A stretch of DNA of 64,000 nt, taken from assembly GCF_020400605.1 (NCBI RefSeq), contig NZ_JAINRD010000001.1:682001-746000 (forward strand), given 5' to 3'. Shown piece by piece: positions 16,818 through 24,831 of the stretch. The position numbers were made by a program, and so were the translations under genes. A model generated the notes under the pieces. It was not told the DNA's origin and searched no databases. It saw only the letters and a list, made by a program, of their open reading frames with translations. Numbering within the stretch: position 1 is the first letter of the stretch; each line of letters starts with the position of its first letter. Origin of the DNA: Streptomyces aculeolatus (GTDB lineage Bacteria > Actinomycetota > Actinomycetes > Streptomycetales > Streptomycetaceae).

Positions 16818-16880
16818 AAGAAACTCTGAGTATCTTAAAGGGTGGCACGGCCGGGCACAATAAGAAACCTGGCGATCCTT
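16818..16880. promoter_or_regulatory. Two operators between oxidoreductase and TetR genes
   Basis: Two 19-bp sites start with AAGAAAC: 16818-16836 is a good palindrome (AAGA.ACTC.GAGT.TCTT) and 16862-16880 a weaker copy with outer arms AAG...CTT. They are 44 bp apart, and the second ends at the ribosome site of the TetR gene. These are likely autoregulatory and divergent-gene operators. Confidence 0.6.
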
Positions 16881-16890
16881 AAGGAGTGGG

Positions 16891-17484
16891 ATGACCGAGT
16901 CCCCTGCAACCCGGCGCCGCGGTAAGGCGCTTGAGACGGCGATCATGCAGGCGGTGTGGGAGCAGCTCGCCGAAGTCGGCTACGCGGCCATGACCGTCAA
17001 GGACGTGGCCGCGCGGGCGCGTACGAGTAAGGCGGTGCTCTACCGCCGGTGGCCGAGCCGCGCAGAACTGGTCTTCGCCGCGATCGTCCACGGGGTGCCG
17101 ACCCCGGACGACCTTCCCGACACCGGCACCCTCCGGTCGGACACCGCCCAGTTGCTCCAGCAGATCGCCGGCAGATTCGCCACCGTCGACACCGACGTGC
17201 TGTGGGGACTGCTGGCCGAGAGCGCCCGCGACCCCGAACTCCTCGGCCTGATCCGCTCCGAACTGCTCAGCGACGTACACCGCGGGCCTACGGCGGTGCT
17301 CGTCGACCGCGCCGTCGCCCGCGGCGAGGTCGACCCCTCGCGGCTGACCGAGCGACGGATCGCACTGCCGCTGGATCTTCTGCGCAACGAGATACTCGTA
17401 CGGGGATCGATCACCCCGGAGGCCATCGCCGAGATCGTCGATGAGGTCTTCCTCCCGCTGGTCCGCCCGAACCCGTCCGGCTGA
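16891..17484 (+). CDS. TetR family regulator
   Basis: A 197-residue TetR protein. Helix-turn-helix at about residues 30-60 (VKDVAARARTSKAVLYRRWPSRAELV) and a TetR_C_11-like ligand domain. The ATG follows AAGGAGTGGG directly; the end of the operator overlaps this ribosome site. Divergent from the F420-type oxidoreductase gene it probably controls; convergent with the aidB-like gene downstream. Confidence 0.9.
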   Translation: MTESPATRRRGKALETAIMQAVWEQLAEVGYAAMTVKDVAARARTSKAVLYRRWPSRAELVFAAIVHGVPTPDDLPDTGTLRSDTAQLLQQIAGRFATVDTDVLWGLLAESARDPELLGLIRSELLSDVHRGPTAVLVDRAVARGEVDPSRLTERRIALPLDLLRNEILVRGSITPEAIAEIVDEVFLPLVRPNPSG

Positions 17485-17603
17485 GGAAGCACCCGGCGCA
17501 AGCCGGCTCGGGTATGGGCGGGCGGGGCCGGCGCAGAGTGAGGGCAGGCCGGTGCCGTACGAGCCGGCGGGGGCGCGGTGCGTGCCGTACGAGGCTCTCC
17601 GCC

Positions 17604-19274
17604 TCAGCTCGTTCCGTACGAGCCCCCCGTCGGGCGGGCCCGGGCGAGGATCGCCGCCGTGTCCACCCCCGGCGGGAGCGTGCCGAACGCCAGCCCGCCG
17701 CCGTCGCCGTCGGCGCCGAGGCGGCCCGCGCAGAAGGCGTCCGCCACCGCCGCGTCGCCGTGCCGGTGCAGCAGCGCGCCCTGGAGCACCAGCGCCATCG
17801 ACTCGACCACGCGCCGCGCCCGGTACTCCACCGCCGTCAGGTCGGCCAGTTCCTTGTGCAGCCGCCCGATCGCCGCGTCGAGCCGGGCGTCGGCGCCCGC
17901 GGCCGCGTCGACCTCGGCGAAGTACGCCTCCACGGTCTCCGGCCTGCGGGCCATCGCACGCAGCGCGTCGAGCGCGGCGACGTTGCCGGAGCCCTCCCAG
18001 ATCGACGGCAGCGGCGCCTCCCGGTAGAGCCGCGGCATGCCGGACTCCTCGACGTACCCGTTGCCGCCCAGGCACTCCAGCGCCTCCGCGGCGTGCGCCG
18101 GGCCGCGCTTGCACACCCAGTACTTGGTGACCGCGAGCCCGATGCGCCGGAACAGCGCCTCCTGCTCGTCGGCCCCGCCCGTCTCGCCGCGGTCGACGGC
18201 GCCCGCCAGGCGCATGCTCGCCACCGTCGCCGCCTCGGCCTCCACGGCGAGGTCGGCGAGCACGTTCGTCATCAGTGGCTGGTCCGCGAGCCGCGAACCG
18301 AACGCGCGCCTGTGCCCGGCGTGGTGCAGTGCCTGGACGACGCCGAGGCGCATGCCGCCGGCGGTGGCCAGCGCGCAGTCGAGGCGCGTCATGTTGACCA
18401 TCTTGATGATGGTCTTCACGCCCGCGCCCTCCTCGCCGACGAGCCGGCCGACGGCGCCCTCGTACTCGATCTCGGCGGAGGCGTTGGAGCGGTTGCCGAG
18501 CTTGTCCTTCAGGCGCATGAGGCGGATCGCGTTGCGGGTGCCGTCCGGCAGTACGCGCGGGACGAGGAAGCAGGACAGCCCGCCGGGCGCCTGGGCGAGG
18601 GTCAGAAAGACGTCGGACATCGGCGCGGAGGTGAACCACTTGTGCCCGGTCAGCGCGTAGAGCCCGTCGCCGTCGCCGGTCGGTACGGCGCGGGTGGTGT
18701 TGGCGCGTACGTCGGAGCCGCCCTGCTTCTCCGTCATCGACATCCCGGCGATGAGGCCGGACTTGGTGGTGGGCGGGCGAAGGCCGAAGTCGTAGTCGGC
18801 GGACGTCAGGAGGGGCTCGTACGAGGCGGCGAGACCGGGCGAGGTGCGCAGCGCGGGGACGGCGGCGTACGTCATGGAGACGGGGCACAGGTGGCCGGCG
18901 TCGGTCTGGCCCCAGACGAAGAGCTTCGCGGCGCGCGCGACGTGCGCGCCGGGGGTGCGCTCCCGCCAGGGCGCGGCGTGCAGGCCGTGTTCGACGGCGG
19001 TACGCATCAGGTCGTGCCAGTGCGGATGGAACTCGACCTCGTCGGTGCGGTGCCCGTAGCGGTCGTGGGTACGCAGCACGGGCGGCTGCTCCTCGACGCA
19101 GCGGGCCCACTCCTGGGCCTGCGGCCCGCCGGCGAGGAGCCCCAGCGCGTGGAGGTCGTCCTCGGCCCATCCGGCGCCGTGGGCGCGGAGGGACTCCAGG
19201 AGGGCGGGGTAGGCGGCGACGTCGTAGGAGGTGAGGGGCGGGGGCTGGTTGGTGACCTCATGGGTGGTCGGCAT
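17604..19274 (-). CDS. aidB: AidB-like acyl-CoA dehydrogenase family protein
   Basis: A 556-residue flavoprotein of the acyl-CoA dehydrogenase superfamily. The AidB subgroup is shown by SGMSMTEKQGGSDVRANTT-like spacing (GMSMTEKQGGSDV), TGHKWFTSAPMSD and LECLGGNGYVEESGMPRLYREAPLPSIWEGSGN. In E. coli AidB protects DNA from alkylation and can bind DNA. ATG at 19274 has GGGAG upstream and lies inside the 3' end of the TetR gene (17-nt overlap), so the two are translationally coupled and the regulator probably controls it. Confidence 0.88.
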   Translation of the reverse strand: MPTTHEVTNQPPPLTSYDVAAYPALLESLRAHGAGWAEDDLHALGLLAGGPQAQEWARCVEEQPPVLRTHDRYGHRTDEVEFHPHWHDLMRTAVEHGLHAAPWRERTPGAHVARAAKLFVWGQTDAGHLCPVSMTYAAVPALRTSPGLAASYEPLLTSADYDFGLRPPTTKSGLIAGMSMTEKQGGSDVRANTTRAVPTGDGDGLYALTGHKWFTSAPMSDVFLTLAQAPGGLSCFLVPRVLPDGTRNAIRLMRLKDKLGNRSNASAEIEYEGAVGRLVGEEGAGVKTIIKMVNMTRLDCALATAGGMRLGVVQALHHAGHRRAFGSRLADQPLMTNVLADLAVEAEAATVASMRLAGAVDRGETGGADEQEALFRRIGLAVTKYWVCKRGPAHAAEALECLGGNGYVEESGMPRLYREAPLPSIWEGSGNVAALDALRAMARRPETVEAYFAEVDAAAGADARLDAAIGRLHKELADLTAVEYRARRVVESMALVLQGALLHRHGDAAVADAFCAGRLGADGDGGGLAFGTLPPGVDTAAILARARPTGGSYGTS

Positions 19275-19884
19275 GGGGGACTCCCAGGGCTCGCAGGGTG
19301 AAGGCGACGAGGTGGTCGGGGGTATGGGCCCCGGGCGTGTAGGAGCCGTCGGCCGCACCGGACAACGGCCCGATGAGCGCCTCCGCACACGCCCCGACGA
19401 GCGCGGCGGCGGTCAGCTGCGGGTCCTGCCGGGGCAGCCGCCCGGAGGCGGTGCCCTCGGCGATGCGGTCGGCGAACACGTCGCGGAACGCCCGCCGGAA
19501 GACGAGGCGTTCGGCCTCGACGGCGGTGTCGACGGGCTCGGCGAGCAGCGCGTACGCCAGCCGCGGGCGGCGCAGCGCCCGGCGCGCGAACGTCTCCGCG
19601 GCGGCGGCGACGCCCGCCACGGGGTCGGCGGGCCGCCGGGCGGCGGCGGACACGGCGTCGACCTCGGCGGTGACGACGCTGCGGAACAGCTCGACGGCGA
19701 GCACGGACTTGCTGGGGAAGTGCCGGTAGACGCTGCCGGTGGCGATACGCGCCCGGGCGGCGACGGCGGCGACGGTGCAGCCGGCGTACCCCTCGTCGGC
19801 GAGCAGCGCGCGGGCGGCGTCGAGGAGGGCGTCGCGCCGGCCGTCCATCCGCGCCTGGACGGCGGGGGTGCGGCGGTAGGGCAT
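19258..19884 (-). CDS. TetR family regulator (operon with aidB-like gene)
   Basis: A 208-residue TetR protein: helix-turn-helix at about residues 28-58 (VAAVAARARIATGSVYRHFPSKSVL) and a C-terminal ligand domain with the PRLAYALLAEPVD segment seen in TetR members controlling fatty-acyl or dehydrogenase genes. Its end overlaps the start of the AidB-like gene. A TTGAAGC/GCTTCAA palindrome lies just upstream of its ATG, a probable autoregulatory operator; the divergent GNAT gene could be in the same regulon. Confidence 0.9.
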   Translation of the reverse strand: MPYRRTPAVQARMDGRRDALLDAARALLADEGYAGCTVAAVAARARIATGSVYRHFPSKSVLAVELFRSVVTAEVDAVSAAARRPADPVAGVAAAAETFARRALRRPRLAYALLAEPVDTAVEAERLVFRRAFRDVFADRIAEGTASGRLPRQDPQLTAAALVGACAEALIGPLSGAADGSYTPGAHTPDHLVAFTLRALGVPHADHP

Positions 19885-19892
19885 GGGAAGGA

Positions 19893-19917
19893 TTGAAGCA
19901 GCGATTCAGGGCTTCAA
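19893..19917. promoter_or_regulatory. TTGAAGC palindrome upstream of TetR
   Basis: A 25-bp inverted repeat with 7-bp arms TTGAAGC (19893-19899) and GCTTCAA (19911-19917) sits 9 bp upstream of the TetR start and 47 bp before the divergent GNAT gene. It is a probable TetR operator controlling the TetR-aidB operon. Confidence 0.65.
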
Positions 19918-19963
19918 CAAGATGCCGGGGCGGATGTCAGTGGCGGGTGCGAGACTCGGCGGC

Positions 19964-20434
19964 ATGACGGATGAGCTGCGGCTGAGGGATGTGGCGGAGG
20001 AGGACCTGGAGGTCTTCCTCGCACACGAGCACGACCCGGAGAACGTACGCCGCTCCCACTTCCCGCCACGGGAGCGGGAGCGCTTCATGACGCACTGGCG
20101 GGGGCGGGTCCTGGGGGACCCGACGGGCCTGGTGCAGACGGTGGAGGTGGACGGGCAGGTCGCGGGGAACGTGGTGGCGTGGTGGGACGGCGACCGCCGG
20201 TTCCTGGGCTACGTCCTCGGCCGGGAGTTCTGGGGCCGCGGCATAGGCACACGCGCGGTGGCAGCGTTCCTGGAGCTGGAACGGAACCGCCCCCTGCACG
20301 CGGACCCGTACGTGGGCAACGAGGGCTCGGTCCGGCTGCTGGAGAAGCTGGGCTTCCAGCGGCGGGGCTCGGAGTGGAACGGCGAGGACGAACACGTGAT
20401 GCTGGTCCTGGACGAGCCGGGGCCGGCGGCGTAA
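19964..20434 (+). CDS. GNAT family N-acetyltransferase
   Basis: A 156-residue RimJ/RimL-like GNAT domain. The acetyl-CoA loop is LGREFWGRGIGTRAVAAFL and the C-terminal GNEGSVRLLEKLGFQRRG is typical of the family. ATG at 19964 (MTDELRLRD) is preferred over the upstream in-frame ATG at 19883, which would overlap the TetR start and operator. Acceptor unknown. Confidence 0.85.
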   Translation: MTDELRLRDVAEEDLEVFLAHEHDPENVRRSHFPPRERERFMTHWRGRVLGDPTGLVQTVEVDGQVAGNVVAWWDGDRRFLGYVLGREFWGRGIGTRAVAAFLELERNRPLHADPYVGNEGSVRLLEKLGFQRRGSEWNGEDEHVMLVLDEPGPAA

Positions 20435-20523
20435 CCGCCTGGGGGCGGGGGCCGTTTGCGGGGTAGTCGTGGGGCGTCCCGCGGGTACGGTTTTTGGTGT
20501 CACCGCAGAGCTGGGAGTTCAGC

Positions 20524-21696
20524 ATGCCGAGCACCCCCGAAGATCACATCGGCGACCGACTGAAGGCGGTGCGAAAGCGCCGCGGGCTGACACAACGGGA
20601 ACTGGCCAAGGCTGCCGGTGTCTCGTTGTCCCTCATCTCGAAACTGGAGCAGGGCGAACTCACTGACACCCGCATGGAGTCCGCGCATGCGATGGCCCGC
20701 GCACTCCGCGTGCCGACGACCGCGCTCATCAAGCGGCCGGAGCCGGAAGCGGGCCCGGCACCGGAGCCGTGGCGCCCGCTGCAGAAGGCGGTGCAGGACC
20801 CGCCCGTGGAACTGGACGAGGCACCCACGGTCGAAGGCGTCGCGGCACGCCTGCCGGAGGTACGGGCCGCCTACTTCGGCAACCGTATGGCGGAACTCGC
20901 CGGTCTTCTTGCACCCCTGCTCCGCGACGCCGACGCACTCGACGATGCCCCGGAGGCTCGTGCGGTCCGCGCGCAACTCCTGCAGATTGCGGGCAGCACT
21001 CTCACCCAGGTGCATCAGTACGACGCCGCGGAGATCGCGCTCTCCCGCGCTCTGGACACCGCGACGGACCGACTCCGCGCGGCGTCCGTCGTCACGACCT
21101 GGACGTGGTTGTTCATGCGCCAGGGTCGCCTGAGCGAGGCGCGGGAACTCGCGACGCGGTGGGCCGACGACCTTGAGCCCCGGATGTCCCGCGCAACCCA
21201 GGAGGAACTGACGGTGTGGGGGTGGTTACTGCTGCAGGTTTCTGCCGCGGCGCTGCGGGACAACCGCGATGGTGAGGCTCAGGACGCGATGCGACTGGCC
21301 CGTGCCGCAGCAGTCCTCACTGGCCGTGAAGTGCCGCGTGGAGCCCCGGTGTTGGCGACGTGGGGCCCGGTGACGGTCGCGTACAAGACGGCGGAGCGCG
21401 GCATCGTCACCGGCCGACCCGACACCGTTCTGAAGACCGCCGAACGACTGCACCAGACCGGCCCGACGGACAGCACTGAGCACCATCGACACCGGCTCGA
21501 CGTAGCGCGGGCACACCTGATGATGCGGCAGTGCGACGAGGCGGTGAGCGTGCTGCAAGGCGTACGCGAACGGGCGCCGGAGTGGCTGGCGCAGCAGAAG
21601 TACGCCAGGGACATCATGGGCGACATGGTTACCAAGAGGCGCACGTTGACGCCGGACATGCGCGAGCTGGCCGATGCGGTCAACCTGCCGCTCTGA
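20524..21696 (+). CDS. XRE regulator with TPR-like helical domain
   Basis: A 390-residue protein. An XRE helix-turn-helix occupies about residues 8-62 (RLKAVRKRRGLTQRELAKAAGVSLSLISKLEQGE). The rest is alpha-helical with tetratricopeptide-like repeats (for example TQVHQYDAAEIALSRAL and QGRLSEARELATRWAD), as in Streptomyces regulators that may sense peptides or small signals. ATG at 20524 follows GGGAGTTC; an in-frame start at 20494 is possible. It precedes a resolvase-like gene and a small CxxC gene on the same strand. Confidence 0.85.
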   Translation: MPSTPEDHIGDRLKAVRKRRGLTQRELAKAAGVSLSLISKLEQGELTDTRMESAHAMARALRVPTTALIKRPEPEAGPAPEPWRPLQKAVQDPPVELDEAPTVEGVAARLPEVRAAYFGNRMAELAGLLAPLLRDADALDDAPEARAVRAQLLQIAGSTLTQVHQYDAAEIALSRALDTATDRLRAASVVTTWTWLFMRQGRLSEARELATRWADDLEPRMSRATQEELTVWGWLLLQVSAAALRDNRDGEAQDAMRLARAAAVLTGREVPRGAPVLATWGPVTVAYKTAERGIVTGRPDTVLKTAERLHQTGPTDSTEHHRHRLDVARAHLMMRQCDEAVSVLQGVRERAPEWLAQQKYARDIMGDMVTKRRTLTPDMRELADAVNLPL

Positions 21697-21805
21697 CCTG
21701 CACGTTGATACTCCCTCCGGGGTTCGGGGCGGACTCCCATGGCGACCACGGCCATGACCGCATTACGTTCGGTGACGACCTGATCACCGACGACAGGCGA
21801 ACGTC

Positions 21806-22225
21806 ATGGACTGCCCGACTGCCACACCCACCCGCCCGACTCTCGCATTCGTCTACGACCGGCACGCCACGTTGGCGGCTGCCGCTCTGGACGAGCGGAT
21901 AACGCGGTGCCGCCGGTATGCCGTCGAGCGGGGCTGGGTGATCGCCGGGGAGTGGGTGGACCGCGGGGATCACGCGTTGACGAACTGGCCGCGGCCGCGG
22001 TGGGAGGCGATGGCGTACGCCATACGGCAGTCCGCCGCCCGTGCCGTATGCCTGGTCGACTCCTGGGACCGGATCAGCCGGGACCGCGAGGCCAGCGCCG
22101 TCCTGCGGCTGGCGGTCCACCAGACCGGTGGTTACTGCATGACCACCGGCGGTGAGAACGACCTCGAACCCGGCCACGGACGCATCAGCGTCACCGCGCC
22201 GCTCCCGCGCAGGGCGCGGCCGTGA
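21806..22225 (+). CDS. Resolvase-domain-like protein lacking catalytic serine
   Basis: A 139-residue stand-alone domain resembling the N-terminal catalytic domain of serine recombinases: FVYDR at the N-terminus, LDERITRCRRYAVERGWVI, then VCLVDSWDRISRD (counterpart of the V.WKLDRLSRD helix) and a GRI segment near the end. The expected YxRVS motif reads YDRHAT, so the nucleophilic serine is alanine, and there is no DNA-binding C-terminal domain. Probably catalytically dead or repurposed. It overlaps the next small gene by 4 nt (GTGA). Confidence 0.6.
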   Translation: MDCPTATPTRPTLAFVYDRHATLAAAALDERITRCRRYAVERGWVIAGEWVDRGDHALTNWPRPRWEAMAYAIRQSAARAVCLVDSWDRISRDREASAVLRLAVHQTGGYCMTTGGENDLEPGHGRISVTAPLPRRARP

Positions 22226-22398
22226 GCACCGGGCCGGTTCAACTCCCCGACGGGTGGCCGCTCGTGCAGCCCGCGCCCGTTGACGGGTGCGGGCGGTGTG
22301 CCGAGTTGGCCGCCGGGCGGGCCGTCGCCCGCGCGGCGGGGGATCTGTCCGCCGTCAGCGACGCCAACGTCCTCATCCGACGGCACCCCGCGCACTGA
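22222..22398 (+). CDS. Small CxxC hypothetical protein
   Basis: A 58-residue protein starting with GTG inside the preceding stop codon, so it is translationally coupled to the resolvase-like gene. It carries a CGRC motif and the downstream pattern GDLSAVSDANVLIRRHPAH, a type of small protein I associate with Streptomyces regulatory or mobile gene sets. The single CxxC could bind metal only as part of a dimer. Function not known. Confidence 0.6.
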   Translation: MSTGPVQLPDGWPLVQPAPVDGCGRCAELAAGRAVARAAGDLSAVSDANVLIRRHPAH

Positions 22399-22520
22399 AC
22401 CCCCGCCCCCTGGCCCCCGGGTACTCCGGCCAGGGGGCGGGTCCCGGACACCCGGGGTACGCTCCGCGCCATGGTCTGCGTCAGCCCTGCCGGGACGGGC
22501 CCGGGCGCCGGGGTGTAGCG

Positions 22521-23291
22521 ATGGTCCGCGAGCACAAGGACGGCGGGCCGGTGTTGACGTTCGCCGAGCCCCTTCCGGGGCCCGGGTTGGGGAGCGCCGT
22601 GGTCGCCGGCGAGCGGCTCGTGGACGGCGTCCGGTGCCTCTGGCCGCTGGTCCGGCCCCTCAGTGCCGAGGCCGTCATCGGCTGCCTCGACCGCGAGACC
22701 GGCTACCCGGACATCGGCGTGAAGCCGCAGCGCCCGCACTGGTTCGTCCACGACGGCGCGGCTGCCCGGCCGACCGGGCAGCAGGCACTCGACGTGGTCG
22801 ACCCGTGGCACGTCGATCCGGTCGTGGAGCCGGTTCCGGAGCTGTCCGCCGAGGTCGTCGGGACCTGGCTGGAGCGCGCACAGGTGCAGGCGTCTCCCGC
22901 GCCCGAGACTCACGACACGGGCTGGACGGACCTGTGGTTCAACGCCACTCGGGCCCTTGTCCCCCGCCCGTACGCGCCGGAGGCAACGGCACACGTCGCC
23001 CTGGACGTCGCCGAGGTGCGATGGGTCGCGAACGTGCCCCTCCAGTGGCGTGAAGGAACCGCCTGGGTCGCCGGGCCGACCCGCGAGATGCGGCAAGTCG
23101 GCGCGCGTGCGCCGATCACGCTGCACGCCTCGAACCACGGCCAGGTGGAGCTGGCGGTGTCCGCGAACTGGTCGCTGTGGAGCGAGGACGGATCGCCCGG
23201 GCGTACGGCGTTGGTCGACGTCGCCCGCAGCCTGGTCGCCGACGGGTGGTCCGTCACCCACGGCACGGAGTTCTTCCACGAACTCGCGTAG
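22521..23291 (+). CDS. Hypothetical protein
   Basis: A 256-residue soluble protein with no family I recognise. It has no signal peptide or membrane segment, is rich in Trp (RCLWPLV, TDLWFN, SANWSLWSED), and has a mixed alpha/beta look. The C-terminal third (HGQVELAVSANWSLWSEDGSPGR-like segment) could be a small beta domain. ATG at 22521 follows a GGGG-rich stretch; upstream in-frame codons include a stop-adjacent GTG. Codon usage is consistent with a real gene. Confidence 0.6.
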   Translation: MVREHKDGGPVLTFAEPLPGPGLGSAVVAGERLVDGVRCLWPLVRPLSAEAVIGCLDRETGYPDIGVKPQRPHWFVHDGAAARPTGQQALDVVDPWHVDPVVEPVPELSAEVVGTWLERAQVQASPAPETHDTGWTDLWFNATRALVPRPYAPEATAHVALDVAEVRWVANVPLQWREGTAWVAGPTREMRQVGARAPITLHASNHGQVELAVSANWSLWSEDGSPGRTALVDVARSLVADGWSVTHGTEFFHELA

Positions 23292-23373
23292 AACGCGGGG
23301 CGGATGACCATGCCACCATGCGTCACGAGACCCTCTAGGTTGGGCGCTACGGACGAGAGGGAGGGCACTCCTC

Positions 23374-24192
23374 ATGGATCAGGACCCCCGTCAAGGGGTG
23401 GACACCGGTGTGGCGCACTCGGCCCGGGTGTGGAACTACCTTCTCGGCGGCAAGGACAACTACGCCGTCGACCGCGCCGCCGCCGATCAGTTCAAGGCCG
23501 TCTTCCCGCAGATCGTCGACATCGCCCGTGCGGACCGGGCGTTCCTCGGCCGTGCCGTGCGGTTCACGGCCGGCGAGGCGGGGGTCCGGCAGTTCCTCGA
23601 CATCGGCACGGGGCTGCCGACGATGGACAACACGCACGAAGTCGCGCAGCGCGTCGCGCCGGAGGCGCGCATCGTCTACGTCGACAACGACCCGATGGTC
23701 CTCGCGCACGCCCGCGCGTTGCTCACCAGCACCCCGCAGGGCCGCTGCAGCTACATCGAGGCCGACCTGCGCCGCCCGCAGGACATCCTCGCGGGGGCGG
23801 CGAAGACGCTGGACTTCGACGAGCCCGTTGCCGTCATGCTGCTCGGCATCCTGCACTTCGTCCCCGACTTCGACGAGGCGTACGGAATCGTCGCCCGGCT
23901 GCTCGACGCGCTGCCCCCGGACAGCTTCCTGGTGGCGACGCACGCCACCATGGATCCCTCGCTCGCCGACGAGACGTCGCTGAAGGCCAACGCCGAGGCC
24001 CGCGAGGACTGGGACGAGCGCGCGGCGACCCCGCTGTTCCCCCGCGGCCCGGAGGAGTTCGGCCGCTTCTTCGACGGCCTCGAACTCCAGGAACCCGGGG
24101 TGGTGTCCATGAGCCGCTGGCGCCCGGAGCACACCGTCTTCGGCGCGCCCCCGCAGGTCCTGGGCCTGGCCGCGGTGGGCCGCAAGCCGTAG
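23374..24192 (+). CDS. SAM-dependent methyltransferase (PF04672 type)
   Basis: A 272-residue protein of the actinobacterial S-adenosyl methyltransferase family (PF04672/DUF574). Signatures are the N-terminal HSARVWNYLLGGKDNYAVD, QFLDIGTGLPTMDNTHEVAQ (SAM-binding loop), VYVDNDPMVLAHARALL and the C-terminal VSMSRWRPE. Such proteins are abundant in streptomycetes; targets are mostly unknown. RBS GGGAGGGCAC lies 7 bases before the ATG. It converges with the DUF2277 gene 2 bp downstream. Confidence 0.9.
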   Translation: MDQDPRQGVDTGVAHSARVWNYLLGGKDNYAVDRAAADQFKAVFPQIVDIARADRAFLGRAVRFTAGEAGVRQFLDIGTGLPTMDNTHEVAQRVAPEARIVYVDNDPMVLAHARALLTSTPQGRCSYIEADLRRPQDILAGAAKTLDFDEPVAVMLLGILHFVPDFDEAYGIVARLLDALPPDSFLVATHATMDPSLADETSLKANAEAREDWDERAATPLFPRGPEEFGRFFDGLELQEPGVVSMSRWRPEHTVFGAPPQVLGLAAVGRKP

Positions 24193-24194
24193 GG

Positions 24195-24416
24195 CTACGC
24201 GGCGCCCTTGCCGCCGCGGACGACCAGCGCGTCCAGCAGCTCCTGCGTCGACGCGGCGATCTCCGCCACCGCCTTGTCGAACGCCTCGGCGTTGTGCGGG
24301 GCGGGGTGGCGGAAGCCGGAGATCTTCCGTACGTACTGCAGGGCCGCCGCCCGCATGTCGTCGTCCGTGACGGTGTCGGCGTACGGGGGGCGCAGGGTCT
24401 TGATGCTTCGGCACAT
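24195..24416 (-). CDS. DUF2277 family protein
   Basis: A 73-residue protein matching DUF2277: starts MCRSIKTLRPP, then QYVRKISGFRHPAPHNAEAFDKAV and EIAASTQELLD. The family is small, widespread and uncharacterised. ATG at 24416 is taken, because the initial MCRSIK is the conserved family start and the longer frame upstream is not. Confidence 0.88.
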   Translation of the reverse strand: MCRSIKTLRPPYADTVTDDDMRAAALQYVRKISGFRHPAPHNAEAFDKAVAEIAASTQELLDALVVRGGKGAA

Positions 24417-24476
24417 ACTTACGACGGTACGCCGCAGGTCTGACAAACGGCGGCGGCCGCGGGCGAGGGGGCGACG

Positions 24477-24800
24477 GTGACCGTCCGGTTCCGGACCTAT
24501 TACGAGGACGAGGACCTGTGGCTCTATTTCGAGGCCGATGACGAGGGGTGGGCGGCCCGGCAGGTCGAGATCCGGGCGGCCGACTCCCGGCCGGTGACCG
24601 CTGCCTCCCTCGCGGAGGTGGTGCACCTGCGCGACCACGCCGACCTCGCCGCCATGGGCCGATACGAGCGGCGCTACGGCGTCCTCGCGGAGGGCTCCCT
24701 CGACGGCTGGGAGACCCAGCCCGGGGCGGCCGAGGTCTCCGCGGAGGAGTTCGAGCGGCTGTGGGCCGACGCCCGGCGGGCGCTCGGCGGCCCTGACTGA
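24477..24800 (+). CDS. Hypothetical protein
   Basis: A 107-residue acidic protein with no recognised family. Start GTG at 24477; the sequence opens with VRFRTYYEDEDLWLYFEADDEGWAARQVEIR, a beta-rich half with regular strand spacing, followed by an alpha-helical C-terminus ending in EEFERLWADARRALGG. No signal or membrane segment. It stands alone between the DUF2277 gene and the membrane protein gene. Confidence 0.6.
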   Translation: MTVRFRTYYEDEDLWLYFEADDEGWAARQVEIRAADSRPVTAASLAEVVHLRDHADLAAMGRYERRYGVLAEGSLDGWETQPGAAEVSAEEFERLWADARRALGGPD

Positions 24801-24831
24801 CCCGGTCCGGCGGCCGGCGTTCCCGACGGCC

